Below are positions 10,475-25,400 of a stretch of DNA of 64,000 nt, piece by piece. How positions within the stretch are numbered: position 1 is the stretch's first letter; the number at the start of each line of letters is the position of its first letter. The stretch comes from Megachile rotundata (lineage: Eukaryota; Arthropoda; Insecta; Hymenoptera; Megachilidae): the NCBI RefSeq assembly GCF_050947335.1, contig NC_134997.1, forward strand, positions 8,060,001-8,124,000, written 5' to 3'. The position numbers were made by a program, and so were the translations under genes. A model generated the notes under the pieces. The model saw only the letters and a program-made list of their open reading frames with translations. It did no database searches and was not told the DNA's origin.

Positions 10475-13400
10475 GTAAATAGTTTCACGATATCTTTTAG
10501 CAAACAGGAATTCTATCGAAATATCGGCTGTTTTAAAAGTAGGGTACAATTTAATAAATTTTTTTAAATATTTTTTGTACTTGATTTTCTTGAAGATCAT
10601 ATTTGAATGAAAGTTTTAAAATTGAAGAAATAAAAATTGATAAATTGGAAATTGAAAAAGTGGGAAGTATTAAAGTAGAATTTGAACAATTTTTTTTAAT
10701 TAAATAATTGAACTATTCACAACATGAAACAGAGAATAATTGAACTATTGAAAAATGTTGAACAATTGAACAATGTTGAACATTTGAACAATGTTGAACA
10801 CTTGAACAATGTTGAACACTTGAACAATGTTGAACAATTGAACTGTTAAATAAATGAACAATTGAACCGATGAACAACTGAACTGTTCAACAGCAGAACA
10901 ATGTTGAACAATTGAACTGTTAAAGAAATAAACAATTGAACTGATGAACAACTGAACTGTTGAACAGCAGAACAATTGAAGAATTGAACTGTTAAATAAT
11001 TGAAGAATTGAACTGATGGACAACTGAACTGTTGAACTGTTAAATAATTGAAGAATTGAACTGATGGACAACTGAACTGTTGAACTGTTAAATAATTGAA
11101 GAATTGAACTGATGGACAACTGAACTGTTGAACTGTTAAATAATTGAAGAATTGAACTTATGGACAACTGAACTGTTGAACAGCAGAATAATTGAAGAAT
11201 TGATTTGTTGAACTATTGAATTGACACTTGTACTGTTGAACAATTGAACTATTGAGAAACTGAACAATTGAACTGTTGAACAGTTGAATAATTAAGAAAT
11301 TGAACAATTGAACAATTGAACTATTGAACTATTGAACAATTGAACAATTGAACTATTGAACAATTGAACTGTTGAACAGTTGAATAATTAAGAAATTGTA
11401 CAATAGTACAACGAGTAATTGAACAATTAAACAATTGGAAAATGGAAATAGTGAAAAGTTGAGAAATTGAAAAACTGATAAGTTGGAAATTGAAAATTGA
11501 AAACTGAAAATTAAAAAATTGAAGAGTAATTGAAAAACCAAGGAATCGAAGAACTGCAGAATTGAACAATTGAAAAATGGGAGAATTGAAAAATTGAAAA
11601 ATTGAAAAATTGAAAAATTGAAAAATTGAAAAATTGAAAATTGAAAAATTGAAAAATTGAAAAATTGAGAAATTGAGAAATTGAAATATTGAAAAATTGA
11701 ACGATATACCAATTTAAATTTTCAGAAATTCAGAAGTGTGAAAACTCAGAAAGTCGAGAATTGTATAATTCTAAAATCGGTAAACTTGCTTACTATGAAA
11801 TAGTAACAGTGAACTTACTATCCATTCTACAATAACAATTAATTTACATACTATTATATACTAAAATTAAATTACATAATTCCCATATTACATTAGTATC
11901 AAATTTCGTCCAACTACTCCAAAGAAGAGAAAGTTCGACAAGCGAAATCGCCTAGGGAATTCTCTCGATCAACCGTGGTAAACCTGCCGCGTATCAGTGT
12001 CTTCTTCCCGCCAGAAATAGACGCCGGTATTCACTAGGTTCGTGCGTCGAATCCGCAGCAAACTATTTTCGAAACTTGGCCAAATTTTCCGTTCGACCGG
12101 CATCTGTCGAGGTTCCAGCAGTTCCATCTCTCGAACGCGACTTCTCCAACTTCATTGGTTAACTCGTGCTGATCGATATCAAACGAAAAATCCCTAGTTC
12201 CTCCGAGCCGGTAGCCGTTCATCGAACACGTCGCGTTAACGCGATCTTAAAACCGAAGAGAAAATAAACTCTCGGTAATAAAGGAACAGTGAAACGTTTT
12301 AAAATAGTTTCGACAAAATGAAGGCCGAATTGACACTTTTCACGAATTGATACTACAGATGGTGAGTTTCGATAATTTTTGTACAGCGAAAAACGTTCGA
12401 ACGGAATTCGGAAATGATTTATGGTAGGAATGTTCTGCTTTTTATGGGTGTGCGAGTTTCCGGTATTGTGTACACGTTTTTGATTGAAATACGTTCGCGC
12501 AGGAAATAAGAATTATGTAAGCAATATTCGCGGCGCTTTTTGGAGCGTGGGGGAGATATTTGGAAACATAAAAATGATGGTTTGGATAGCATGCACGGGT
12601 GTATGATATATATTCTCTTATAAATAGAGAATGATCGCGGGAGAATGTTCTGAGAATTCATATGTTGAACATTAGACCGAATAGAAAATTATGTCATTTG
12701 CAGTTGAATAGTTATTTAAGGATTTAGAGATTTATAATATTATAAAGTTATAATATTATTAATTCACAATGTCACTAATTCACAATATTATAAACTTGCA
12801 ATGCTACTAATTCACAATACTAGAAATTCACAATTTTGCAAATTTACAGGGTTGCCAGTCAACAATGTTACTAATTCACGATGTTGCAAATTTACAACGT
12901 TACTAATTTACAATGTCACTAATTCACAATATTATAAATTTGCAACGTTACTATTTCACAATAGTACAAATTGGCAATGTTGCAAATTTGTAAGGTTATA
13001 AATTCACAATGTTGTAAATCCATAATGTTACAAGATCACAATATCATAAATTAAAATGTTGCAAATTTAGAATCTTACAAATCCACAATGTTGTAAATTT
13101 ATAATATTGCAAATTTACAATATTACAAAATCACATTGTTATAAATCTACAATGTTGCAAAGATCGAGATAATTGAAAAATTGATATAATTAAAATAATC
13201 GAAATGATTGCACAAAATGCAATAACTGAAAAGAATGGTAAAGAATTGCAAAGAGCTGCAAAGAGTTGCAAAGAATTGCACAGAATTACAGAGAACTGCA
13301 GAGAATTGCATAGAATTGAAAAGAATTGCAAGGAATGGCAAAGAATTGCAAGGAATGGCAAAGAATTGAATGGAATTGAAAGGAATTGAAAAAATTGAAA

Positions 13401-16400
13401 AGAATTGAAAAGAATTGACCAGAATTGAAAAGAATTGAAAAGAATTGAAAAGAATTGAAAAGAATTGAAAAGAATTGAAAATTGAAGAAATAAAATATTT
13501 CAAAAATATAACTTCCAAGCTTAAAAATTCAGAAACTCGAATATTAAAAAATATGAAAACTTGAACATTAAGAAATGAAGAAGATTACATACAACACGAA
13601 TGTGCAGTTACCGGAATTGAAATAATCGGAAGTATCATAAAAACGTACACTCATTGTTTTCCGATCGTAGAAATCTCGAAAGGTCAGCGTTTCCCTGAAA
13701 ATTTCGTTAACCCGCCGAGCCAAGAAAAGCTTTGTTTTGGCAACAATTCCCGCCCACAGATCATTTCCTTTCCGAAAAGCTCTGAAACATCCAGATGTCG
13801 TTTCTAGACGGTTCCTCAAAGAGCCGGAGGAAATGTGTTCCGAATATCAAAACATGTTTCAACGCCAATTGAAATGTTGACGTTACGCAACACTTATTAA
13901 ACCGTTACAAAATGGTAGAAAAACAAACTTGAAATTACTCTTTTGTGAAACTTTGCCATTCATTTTCATTGGGAAATCAATTTATTGTTGAAATTCTAAT
14001 GAAATTTAAACACTCGCTGTTTTTTCGATGTTGGTTCATTAAGATAATATTACTTTTTAATAATAAAATTAATTATTGCTATTTTTTGATATTACTTAAC
14101 TTGATATTAGGATTGATTATTATTATTTCTTTGTGTATTATTTGATTTAATATTAGTGCTAATTAGTATCAAGTTTTGGTATGAATTTAATACTAATATT
14201 AATTAATACTAATAGATTTTAATTGGTATTGGAAAATAATATTAATTTGTTAATTTTGGAAAATTATTATTGGATATTAAGGAAAAATAAATTTTTTTAT
14301 TGCACAAGTTGCTGCTTTCAACTTTTGAAGTTTGAACTTTGGTTAGGGTTTTATAATAACTAATTTTCTGTCATTTAATTAATTATATTAACTCTTTATA
14401 ATTCATTTGATTACTCAAATTGAAATAAGTAAATGTCAATAATTAATAAGACAAAAAGATATAATATGAGATAATTAATAAGATAAAAAGATATAATATA
14501 AGAAAATTAATAAAATAATAAAATATAATATAAGAAAATTAATAAAATAAAGAGATATAATATAAGAAAATTAATAAAATAAAAAGATATAATATAAGAT
14601 AATTAATAGAATAATAAAGTATAATAATGATTAATAAAATAACAAGATCATTGAATTTTATTATTCATGAAATTACAAAATGCATTCATTGCAACATTCT
14701 CTCTCAATAACTTCCTTCTCATCCATTTCGAACTCACCATTACTTATTACCATGTTTATATTCTACTTCAAAGTCTAAATCTGCAACTAATCTGAATTAT
14801 TACTTCGTAATAAATATTTAAGTGCACTTTTAACATCTGGTTACTTTCAATAACAATTAATCTGGCATAGAAATCTATTCAAGTAGATTTAGAGTGCACA
14901 CTCTGTTGCAGTATGCTTGTTTTCTCGTCTGAAATTATTATCGACGTATGCTGTTATTTAATCACATTCTAGCATACATATACTCTTGTAGATACTCTTG
15001 TAGATCAGTAATGTAGAAATGAAGTGAGTGAAGATGATTTCTTGGGTGCTGGTGTGAGATGGGGTGAGCAAGAATGGAGTGGAGCTTTAAAAGGTTCAAT
15101 TTTTTAAATATGCAATTTTGTGGATTTGTAAAGTTGATTGCAAAAATTACAGTAATTGAAGAGAATTGAACAGAATTGAAAAGAATTGAAAGGAATTGAA
15201 AGGAATTGAAAAGAACTGAAAAGAACTGAAAAGAATTGAAAAGAATTGAAAAGAATTGAAAAATTGAAAGGAATTGAAAAGAATTGAAAAGAATTGAAAA
15301 GAATTAGAGACAGGAATTTGATAAATTAGAAAATTGATAATTTGGAAATATCATAGCTTGGAAATATGTTAATTTGGAAATTTGATCATTTAGAAAATTG
15401 ACGATTTAAAAAATTGATAATTTGAAAAATTGATCATTTAGAAAATTGACGATTTAAAAAATTGATAATTTGCAAAATTGATAATTTAGAAATTTGATAA
15501 TTTAAAATGTTAATAACTTAGAAATTTGATAATTTAAAAAGTTGATAACTTAGAAATTTGATAATTTAAAAATTTAGATACTTGAAAATCTAGAGATTTG
15601 AGGATTTAAAGATTTGGAGCTACAGACACTTAGAAATCTAAAGATTCACTTTATGTGTACCTAAAAAATGAAAAATATCTAAAAATATATATTAAAAACA
15701 AAAAAGTATTTGCATGTTCCAATTTTTACAAAAGACCACATATCACATTAAGATTTGTTCAAAAACTTTTTATGTTATATTTTCCTAAAATCATTTTAGC
15801 AAAATCTCCCTAAAAAAATTAAACTTTTATTGACTAATACTCAACATGATATCACTGTTCGCATATTTAAATTTGTTTTTAACCGATCAAATTTATATTC
15901 AATCTGCTCCACTATTTGTTTCCACAAAAATGCAAGGAAAGGTGTATATCGTTCAATCTTTGTATTCTCAATGATCTCACCGTCAGAGGTAATCGCTTAT
16001 TTTTCAATTCGGAAGATATGAAAGAATATTCAGAAGTTTCGCAAATTCTAAAGATATCGCTAGTATGAAACATACATATGAATACTTCTTTCAAAACAAC
16101 TCATATCGAGGACAATTCTTCGAAGTATTATTCAAAGAATAATAACAGTTAACAGAATACAGAGAGATGAAAGCTGACGCAAAATTCGTAGAGAGATTGT
16201 GAGAAATATTTACGTTAGTCGAAGATATTTAAGTAGGGTCGTATGTGTTTTTGCAACTGCACTTCCGTTTGTTTGGATTGTTAAGCAGTTTTAATAATCT
16301 TGTTTTAATGACTCATGTAATGATGAAGATGGTACTTGATGCTAGTAACATTTTAAGGGTGTTTGGGAGTTATGAGGACGATTTTTATTTGATCATTTAA

Positions 16401-19400
16401 TGAATGATTAATTTCAGATAAGTAGAGATAGGGTGTAGTCGAATAAGGGGTAATATACTATAATAGAATTATCAAATTTTGTAATTTGTAAATTTGCAAA
16501 TTTGTAAATTTGTAAATTTGTAAATTTGTAAATTTGTAAATTTGTAAATGTTCTATTTTCTAAATTGTCAAAGTACTAAGTTATCAATTTTTGTAAATTG
16601 TAAAACTTACAAATTATCAATTTTCTAAATTAATAGAATTATAAATGATCAAATTTCTAAATTATCAAATTTTTAAATTATTAAATTTCTAAATTATCAA
16701 ATTTCTAAATCATTAAATATCTAAATTATCAAATTGCTAAATTATTAAATTTTTAAGTTATCAAATTTCTAAATTATCAATTTTCCAAATTATCAAATTT
16801 TTAAATTATTAAATTTCTAAATTATCAATTTTCCAAATTATCTAATTTCTAAGTTATCAAATTGCAAAATTATTAAATTTTTAAGTTACAAAATTTCTAA
16901 ATCATCAAATTTCTAAATTACCAAATTTCTAAATTAGTAGACTTATAAATGATCAAATTTCTAAATTATCAATTTTCTAAACTAGTAGACTTATAAATGA
17001 TCAAATTTCTAAATTAGTAGACTTATAAATGATCAAATTTCTAAATTATCAATTTTCTAAACTAGTAGACTTATAAATGATCAAATTTCTAAATTTCTAA
17101 ATATCTAAATTTCTCAATTTCTAAATTTCTAAATTTCTAAATTTCTAAATTTCTAAATTTCTAAATTTCTAAATTTCTAAATTTCTAAATTTCTAAATTT
17201 CTAAATTTCTAAATTTCTAAATTTCTAAATTTCTAAATTTCTAAATTTCCAAATCCCTAATTCTCCAAATTTCCAAATCCCTAAAACTCCAAATTTCCAA
17301 ATCTCTAAATTTTCAAATCTCCAAATCTCCATATCTCCATATTTCCAAATTTCCAAGTCTCCAAATGTCCAAATCCCCAAATCCCCCAATGTCTACACGT
17401 ATATTCCCAAATTCCACACTCCCGAATTTCTACTCACCCCATCTTCCTTGACACAAAATTTTAATATTTCCCATTATACTACTACAATTTTTATCTACCT
17501 TTCTTTCCTTCTCTTTTCCTTCACCCCTCTATCCTCACATTAACCAACCCTCTCCACTTAAGAATCACTAAAAATACAATATTTTCTTATCACGTATTTC
17601 CATGCTCCTCCGCAATCTCCCCCAAAAATCAACCCCCAACAACAAAAACAATAATTTTCAAATCCAAACGACAATCTTCCTAACCTCAAAACCCACCTAA
17701 ATCCCCTCCCCCAAAAACTCCCGTTCTCCTACAAAAACAATCTCCTGAAAACAATGACTAACGTCCAGAAGAAAGCTGACGCACAAACAAGACGTTTCAC
17801 CAAGCAGAAATATGAAGAGGAAAAATGTTGAACGTTTAATTTTAAATTGCAAATGTTCTGGATGCTCTCGATGCTATTTCTACCTGTATCGATCTCTCAA
17901 TTTCGATGGGGCCTGTTTTCCCGCGTCACACGAAAGCCAGACGCCCCGTGCGTCACTCCGGCTTATTTTCAGGCGCTTTTCAAGACGCTTGACAGATTAC
18001 GGTGAACCGCGACGAAGACACGCGTTTCTAATCAACGGATTTGTCAGCGATCTCTGAACGCCATCATTTTTCATTTCTCCTTCTGTGTGTATTCTCTGAC
18101 ACCGGCGTAGTAAAGCGTGTGTTGCGCCATCGCTGTTTTCTTCCTTCATGAAACTTGAAACTCACGATCAGTCGTTGCACTCGACATTCTTTTTTTATCT
18201 ACTAATACCGGCGCTGTGGATGCTTGAGGAATTTTTAAAACGTCTTTCGAAATCGACTAAGAATTTTTAACGATACACTCTCGTTATATTGCCATGATAC
18301 ATCTGACTGTAATCGGTACATCTCACGTAATAACGGGTACTCTTATTGACAAGGTGAAAATTCTTCTTTGATTCTTGAGGAGATTTTGGAGACTTCTTTG
18401 GGTTTTAATTTGGATGTCTAGGGATGTTTTGGTCTGTGAAATTGGATATCTAGGGTGATTTCTAGGGCGATGTTCTTGTATTGATTTTCTAGGGTGATAT
18501 TAGGGTGATAGTGTGATATGATAATTGACTATGAATTTGAGAATCTAGGGATTTTATGGATTTGAGAACATGGGAGTCTATGAGAATCTAGGGATATGAC
18601 AGTGAATGGAGTGGAAACTCTAGGGAAATGAGAGTTTGTGAATTTAGAAATCTAGGGATATCAGAGTCAATGGGTTTGAGAATCTTGGGATATAAGAGTT
18701 TCTGAATTTAGAAATCTAGGGATATTGTAGTCAAATAATTTGAGATTCTAGGGATATAAGAATTAATGGATTTAAGAATCTAGGGATATTGTAGTAAAAT
18801 AATTAAAAATTCTAGTGATATGAGAATTAATAGATTTGAGAAACTAGGGATATTAGAGTTTATGAATTTGAGAATCTAGGGATATTGTAGTCAAGTAATT
18901 TGAGATTCTAGGGATATAAGAATTAATGGATTTAAGAATCTAGGGATATTGTAGTAAAATAATTAAAAATTCTAGGAATATGGGAATTAATAGATTTGAG
19001 AATCTAGGGATATGAGAGTCTGTGAATTTGAGAATCTAGGGATATTGTAGTCAAGTAATTTGAGATTCTAGGGATATAAGAATTAATGGATTTAAGAATC
19101 TAGGGATATTGTAGTAAAATAATGAAAAATTCTAGGGATATGAGAATTTATAGATTTGAGAATTTAGGGACATGAGAGTCTGTGAATCTGAGAATCTAGG
19201 GATATATGAGTCAATGAATTTTAGAATCTAGGGATATGAGAATCTATAAATGTCACTATCTAGGGATATGAGAATCTATAAATTTCACTATCTAGGGATA
19301 TGAGAGTCTATGAATCTGAGAATCTAGGGATATGAGAGTCAATGAATTTGGAAAGCTAGGGATATTAGAATGAGGGAATCCAGAATGTAGGGATATTGGA

Positions 19401-22400
19401 ATCTCTGAATTTAAGAATCTAAGGATATTAAAAAAATGAATTTCAGAATCTCGGGATATTAGACAAAACGAATTTCAGAATCTAGGGATTCAGTATACAA
19501 AAGTTTAAAATAAAGAAAAGCTTCATTTAAAAATTAATATAGAAGATGAATATTCACAAAAATGCAGAATATTACGAATACATCTCTCAAAGAAGCTTCA
19601 AGACCCACAGATTAAAAAACCCCGATATTTTAACCGTTCCGAATAAGAATTAATACCCTTAACCCCATGGATCCTCCTCCATTTCTACACGTGACGAAAG
19701 AATCTCCCTCGAGGCTGATCCGACACGCTGCAGAGCAGCTACTACAAAAGATTTAAATAGTAGCGAGCGAGAAAGAAACCGTTCCGAAAGGAGAGGGCTA
19801 CCAGGCTTTCGGCACCGATCCGCGAACTAGTTTTCTCCGGCGACTCAAAACGACCAGCATGCCGCTCTCTTTTCAACAAAATTTTCATTTTACCGACACG
19901 ATACGCCATGTACCAATACTCCATTTTCGGATACGAACAACTAACCAGACTTTGCTTTCCAGCTGATCGATCAAACTGAGTGTCAGTGAAATACTTTCAG
20001 GTGTCAATGAAATACTGTTCTGTCACGTATCTACAATATTGATTGATACGTGCTTTTTGAAAACATTTCAAGGTTATTTGCTCACCTTTTGTGTGGAACT
20101 TGTGGGAGATTGTGGACTTGTGCTCAAGTGTGTCGCGTATGTGGAACGTGTCAGTTGACAATTGTTTGATGACTTGTTTTTGAAGGACGATTATAAATTA
20201 GGACTAGATGATAGACATGGACATAGACAATGTATATAGACATAGACAATAATATTATCTAATATTATCTAGACAGACATCTCTTATGTCCATGTGACGT
20301 CAAATTGCAGAGTCAAGAAAGTCCTGTGTCCAAATCTTTGACAATTAAGTAGCCCGGGACGGAACCAGCAAGCGTGGCATCAAATTGCAGAATCAAGATC
20401 GAAACTCTTGTGTTTATCGACGTACTATCAAAATAGAAGTGTTTCAATGAATCATTCTATCGGTGTGTTAAGTGTGGAACGCCAACCAAGTATTAACAAA
20501 TTGAAGGGGATGGAATATTTGAATGTCTAGCTTTGTTGAAATAATTGTTGAGATAAGTTTGAGCTTCACAATAATTTTGATATCTGAACAGACTGATGTT
20601 TTCGTGTGGTTGCATTTGTAACGAGTATTTTTATAACAGGCTCACGTGTTAGCCTGTTCATCTATATTTTTGTGATATTTCAAAATGTGTAAGTTTATAT
20701 ACATTTGAATGATAAGTGATAAATTTGTATTTCTAAGAGAAGTCTATTGATATGTAACGTGTCTATATTTTTTAACAAGTTCATTTTTGTGAGTGGACCA
20801 TCTTCAGGTTCATCTTTTGTAATAAGACCCATATTCTTATGATAGATCTACCTATACTTCTGCAAGTAGTCTATTTATATTTTTGCTGCAAGTTCACCTA
20901 TATTTCGACAAGTCTGTCTTTTGTAATAAGTGGACCTACTTGTAACAAGTCCATCTGTATTTCTTCAACGAGAGCATCCATATTTCTACACCAAGTCCAC
21001 CTGTATTTCTTTAATAAGTGTATCTATATTTCTTCAACAAATCTATACTTCTTCCAGTCCACATTTGTATGTGGATCCACAATCTTGTAGCAAGTCCATC
21101 TATATTTCTTCAAATCCACCTTGTATAATACGTGGATCTACATTTTTGCAATACGTCCATCTATATTTCTTCAAATCTACCTTGTATAATAAGTGGATTT
21201 ATACTCTTGCAACGAGTCCATCCATATTTCTTCAAATCCACCTTGTGTAATAAGCGGATCCACAATCTTGCAATACGTCCATCCATATTTCTTCAAATCC
21301 ACCTTGTGTAATAAGTGGATCCACAATCTTGCAATACGTCCATCCATATTTCTTCAAATCCACCTTGTGTAATAAGTGGATCCACATTCTTGCAACAAGT
21401 CAATCCATATTTCTTCAAATACATCCACATTCTTGTAACAAGTCTTCACATCCATCGCTGAAGCAACACAAACTTCATAATTGGTATTAGCAGTTAATTA
21501 GAATAACTAGAAAATATCTCTGAACAGTACCAAACAATTTGAACCAAGTGACTTAAATTGAAGTGCAAAAGTGGTTGACAGAAAAATGTGACAGAGCTAA
21601 TAGTTTGTGATCTCCAAACATTCAACTGCAAGTTATTTTTGTCTCCAGACGATGTCACAAAGATATCTTCTTCAAGCAAAGACATCAATTTCTTCAAATA
21701 AATCTAATTCTTCAAACATTCAAGGACATCACGTCTTCCAAATATTCAAAGATATTACCATCCTCAAACGTCCAAATAAATGAAATTCTTGAAACGTCAA
21801 AGGGATGCAACTTCTTCAAACATCCAAATAAATCAAATTTCCCAAATGTCAAGGGAATGCAACTTCTTAGGATATGCAAATAAATAGAGTTTTATAAATG
21901 TCAAGGGGATGCGAGTACTTTGAACATCCAAATAAATCAGAGTCTTCAACTGTCAAGGAGGTGCAACTTCTTTGGATGTCCAAATAAATCGAATTCTTTA
22001 AATATCAAAAGCTTTCTGTTAATATTGGAGGAAGCTGTGCAAAGATTTGGGACCGGTATTTTCACTAAATCAACATCTGTGGCTGTTTGAGGAAGATAAG
22101 ATCAAAAATATAAGGGACTGCAAATATTCGAGGAAGCTTGTGGGGAAGGTCAGGTAGGAATCAAAGTAAGGTCAGAGAAATTACGAATGAACCACAGTAA
22201 GGTCAAGAATGAACCAAATGCAGGTGAATGACCCAAAGAAAGGACACGAATGAGACAAAGGAAGGTCAGTAGTAACTCAAAGAAATATGAAGAATGATTC
22301 AAAGAAGGATCACAAATGACCCAATAGAAAAGGTCACAAATGACCCAATAGAAAGGTCAGAAATGAGCCAAAGATAGGTTACAAATAATCCAAAGTAAAG

Positions 22401-25400
22401 TGACTAAAGACCCAAAGAAAGATCACATATGACACAATAGAAAGGTCAGACATAAACCAGAGGTAGATCACAAATAATGCAAAATAAAATGATCAAAGAT
22501 CCAAATAATGGTGACGAATGATTCAAGGAAAGGTCACAAATGACCCACAGAAAATTCACAAGTGGTGCAAAGAAAAATTACAAATGACTCAAAAGAATAA
22601 TTAGGAATGAACCTAAGAAAGGTCAGAAATAATATAAACAAGGTTTATGAATGACTCACAAGTTATAAATAACCCAAAGGTCACATGTGACTCAGTGGAT
22701 CACAATTGACCTAAAGAGAAGAGGCAAATGACCCAATGAAAAGTCAGAGGTGACCCAAAGAAAGATCACATTTGACTATACAGAAAAATGAGAAATGACC
22801 CACTGAAAAAGTGATGTATAGAAAGATCACACATGACACGTGTGAAAGTCGCAAATGACCCACTGATAAGTCAGAAGTGATTTAAAGAACGACCAAATTT
22901 GATCTAAAGGGAAGTCATAAATGACCCACTGAAGAACTGATTCAAAGAAAGATCATACTTGACCCACACGTAAAAATCACAAATGACCCACGGAAGAAGT
23001 GATTCAAGGAAGGATCACACTTGACCCAAATAAATGTCACAAATGACCCACCGGGAAAGTGATTCAAAGGAAGATCATACTTGACCCAAATGAAAGTGAC
23101 AAATGACCCACTGGAAAAGTGATCCAAAGAAAGATCATACTTGACCCAGTGAAAGTGACAAATGACCCACTAAAAATTCCAAAGAAAAATCACGAATGAA
23201 CGCAAAAATACGAATGACTCAAGAAAAATCCATGCATGACCCAAAAGAAGTGAATGATCACAAAGTGACAAATGATGCAAACAACCTAAATTCCCACCGT
23301 AGCGATTAGTGAATGAATCCAATCCATAGAGGCGGGTCAAATGTGGATCAAGGACGCGTGAGAAGGTAGGCAGATTCGTGTGAAACGAATGAGCCACCAG
23401 TTTCTGGATCTGGGGTAGAATCGTCCGGTTTCGTTCCGGGAAACACCGCGATGACGTTCAGACCTTATTTGTTGACAGAACGCTGACTATGATTATTTGA
23501 TGACTCTCCTCGGAATGACTCCGTCAGCTCGGTCGGGATCCACGCGTTTGTCAGACGCGTAAATCAGGCGTCGCGAGTTTCGCTCGAAGCCAGAATTACA
23601 ATTCACTGGCCGCCAAAACCGTTTCGTGAAACCGGGAAGGTTGTAGGGGGGCGGGGGCGGAGGAGGTGAAAACGAACCGTTTGAGATGGAGAGATGGACA
23701 GAAGGAGACGGACACGATGCAGAGAAGAGAAAGGGGACGAAGAGGGGAGGACAGACGGGGTATGTTTTCATAGATTTCGCAACTCATTCTTGAAACACTT
23801 AATTGTCGTCACGTGTTAGGTCTTTAAATTAGGCGCGATTTAGTGGAAACTTGCTAACGAAGGGTCGGTTTCTTATTTTTAATTTGGGAATTTGGTGAAA
23901 TGATTTACGGATGACATATGGTAATTTTTAGTGAGATGAAGGATATACTGGTATGATGGTTTATGTTTCATAACTCATTTAATTTTGTCATCCTAATGAT
24001 AGAATGAATTCGTTAATTTAAATTACCAGTTGATTTTAAATAGGAAAATTATGGTATTTTGTTTATAGATTTAGGGGTATTTGTGGAGTGGATTTAGAAA
24101 GTGGAAAAATTCAGAAATTTAGAAAATTTAGAGAATTTAGAGAATTTAGGAAATTTAGAAAATTTAGAAAATATGGAAAATTTGGAAAATTGAGAAAATT
24201 GAGAAAATATGGAAAATTTGGAAAATTGAGAAAATTTGGGAAATTTAGGAAATTGGAAAATTCAGAAAATTTAGGAAATTGGAAAATTTAGGGATTTTTA
24301 AATTTTGTAATTTGAAAACTTAGAAATTCGGAAATTTGGAAATTTGGAAATTTGGAAGTTTGGAAATTTAGAAATTTGGGAATTTGGGAATTTGGAAATT
24401 TGGAAGTTTGGAAGTTTGGAAAATTTGGAAATTTGGAAATTTAGGAATTTGGGAATTTGGAAATTTGGAAATTTGGAAATTTGAAAATTTGGAAATTTGG
24501 AAATTTGGAAGTTTGGAAATTTGGAAATTTGGAAATTTGGGAATTTGGAAGTTTGGAAGTTTGGAAGTTTGGAAATTTGAAAATTTGGAAATTTGGAAAT
24601 TTGGAAATTTGGAAGTTTGGAAGTTTGGAAATTTGGAAATTTAGAAATTTGGGAATTTGGAAATTTGAAAGTTTGGAAATTTGGAAATTTAGGAATTTGG
24701 GAATTTGGGAATTTGGAAATTTGGAAGTTTGGGAATTTGGGAATTTGGGAATTTGGGAATTTGGGAATTTGGGAATTTGAAAATTTGAAATTTGATATTT
24801 GCAAATTTAGAATTTGGAAATTTTGAAAATTAAAAATATTGAATTTTGACATTTAAAAATTCAGATATTGCAAATTAGAAAATTGGAAATTTAGACAATT
24901 GGAAAATTCGAAATTTGGTAATTTGATGATTTGAAATTTCAAAACTTGGAAATTTTTATATTTTGACCCTGAAAATTTTTTAAATTTTATATTTAAACCT
25001 TGAAAATTTTGAAATTTAAATACATCAAAATCCGCACATACATAAATTAAAAAACTTGTTTAAAAATTCTCCAAATTTCTACATTCCCTAACTTACAAAC
25101 CTTCGCCCACTCATCTAAAAATTAAGAAACCTAATTTTCCAACATCCAACCTAAACTGCTTAAACCTCTCCATAACTTAAAAATCCCCACTCCCATCTAT
25201 TCTTAGCACAAGCTCCCTCGAGCTAAGCAACTCTTAATCTTCCCTATAAATCACTAGAAAACGATCAGCCATAAACAATAATTGCTCCTCAGATACGTCT
25301 TCTCCGGTACTTCAACCTCCATTATCCATCATAGCTTCATTTGCAACAAACCCGCATTTATCCCTCGGAAACCGCCCCGTGTGCGTTTATCTCCCTTCGC

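Noticed and set aside
24298..24852. 184-codon minus-strand frame and overlapping + frames of FPNFQISK / WKFGNLEI type
   Set aside because: The 9-bp unit lacks stops in several frames on both strands, and the peptides are pure repeat translations with no unique sequence.
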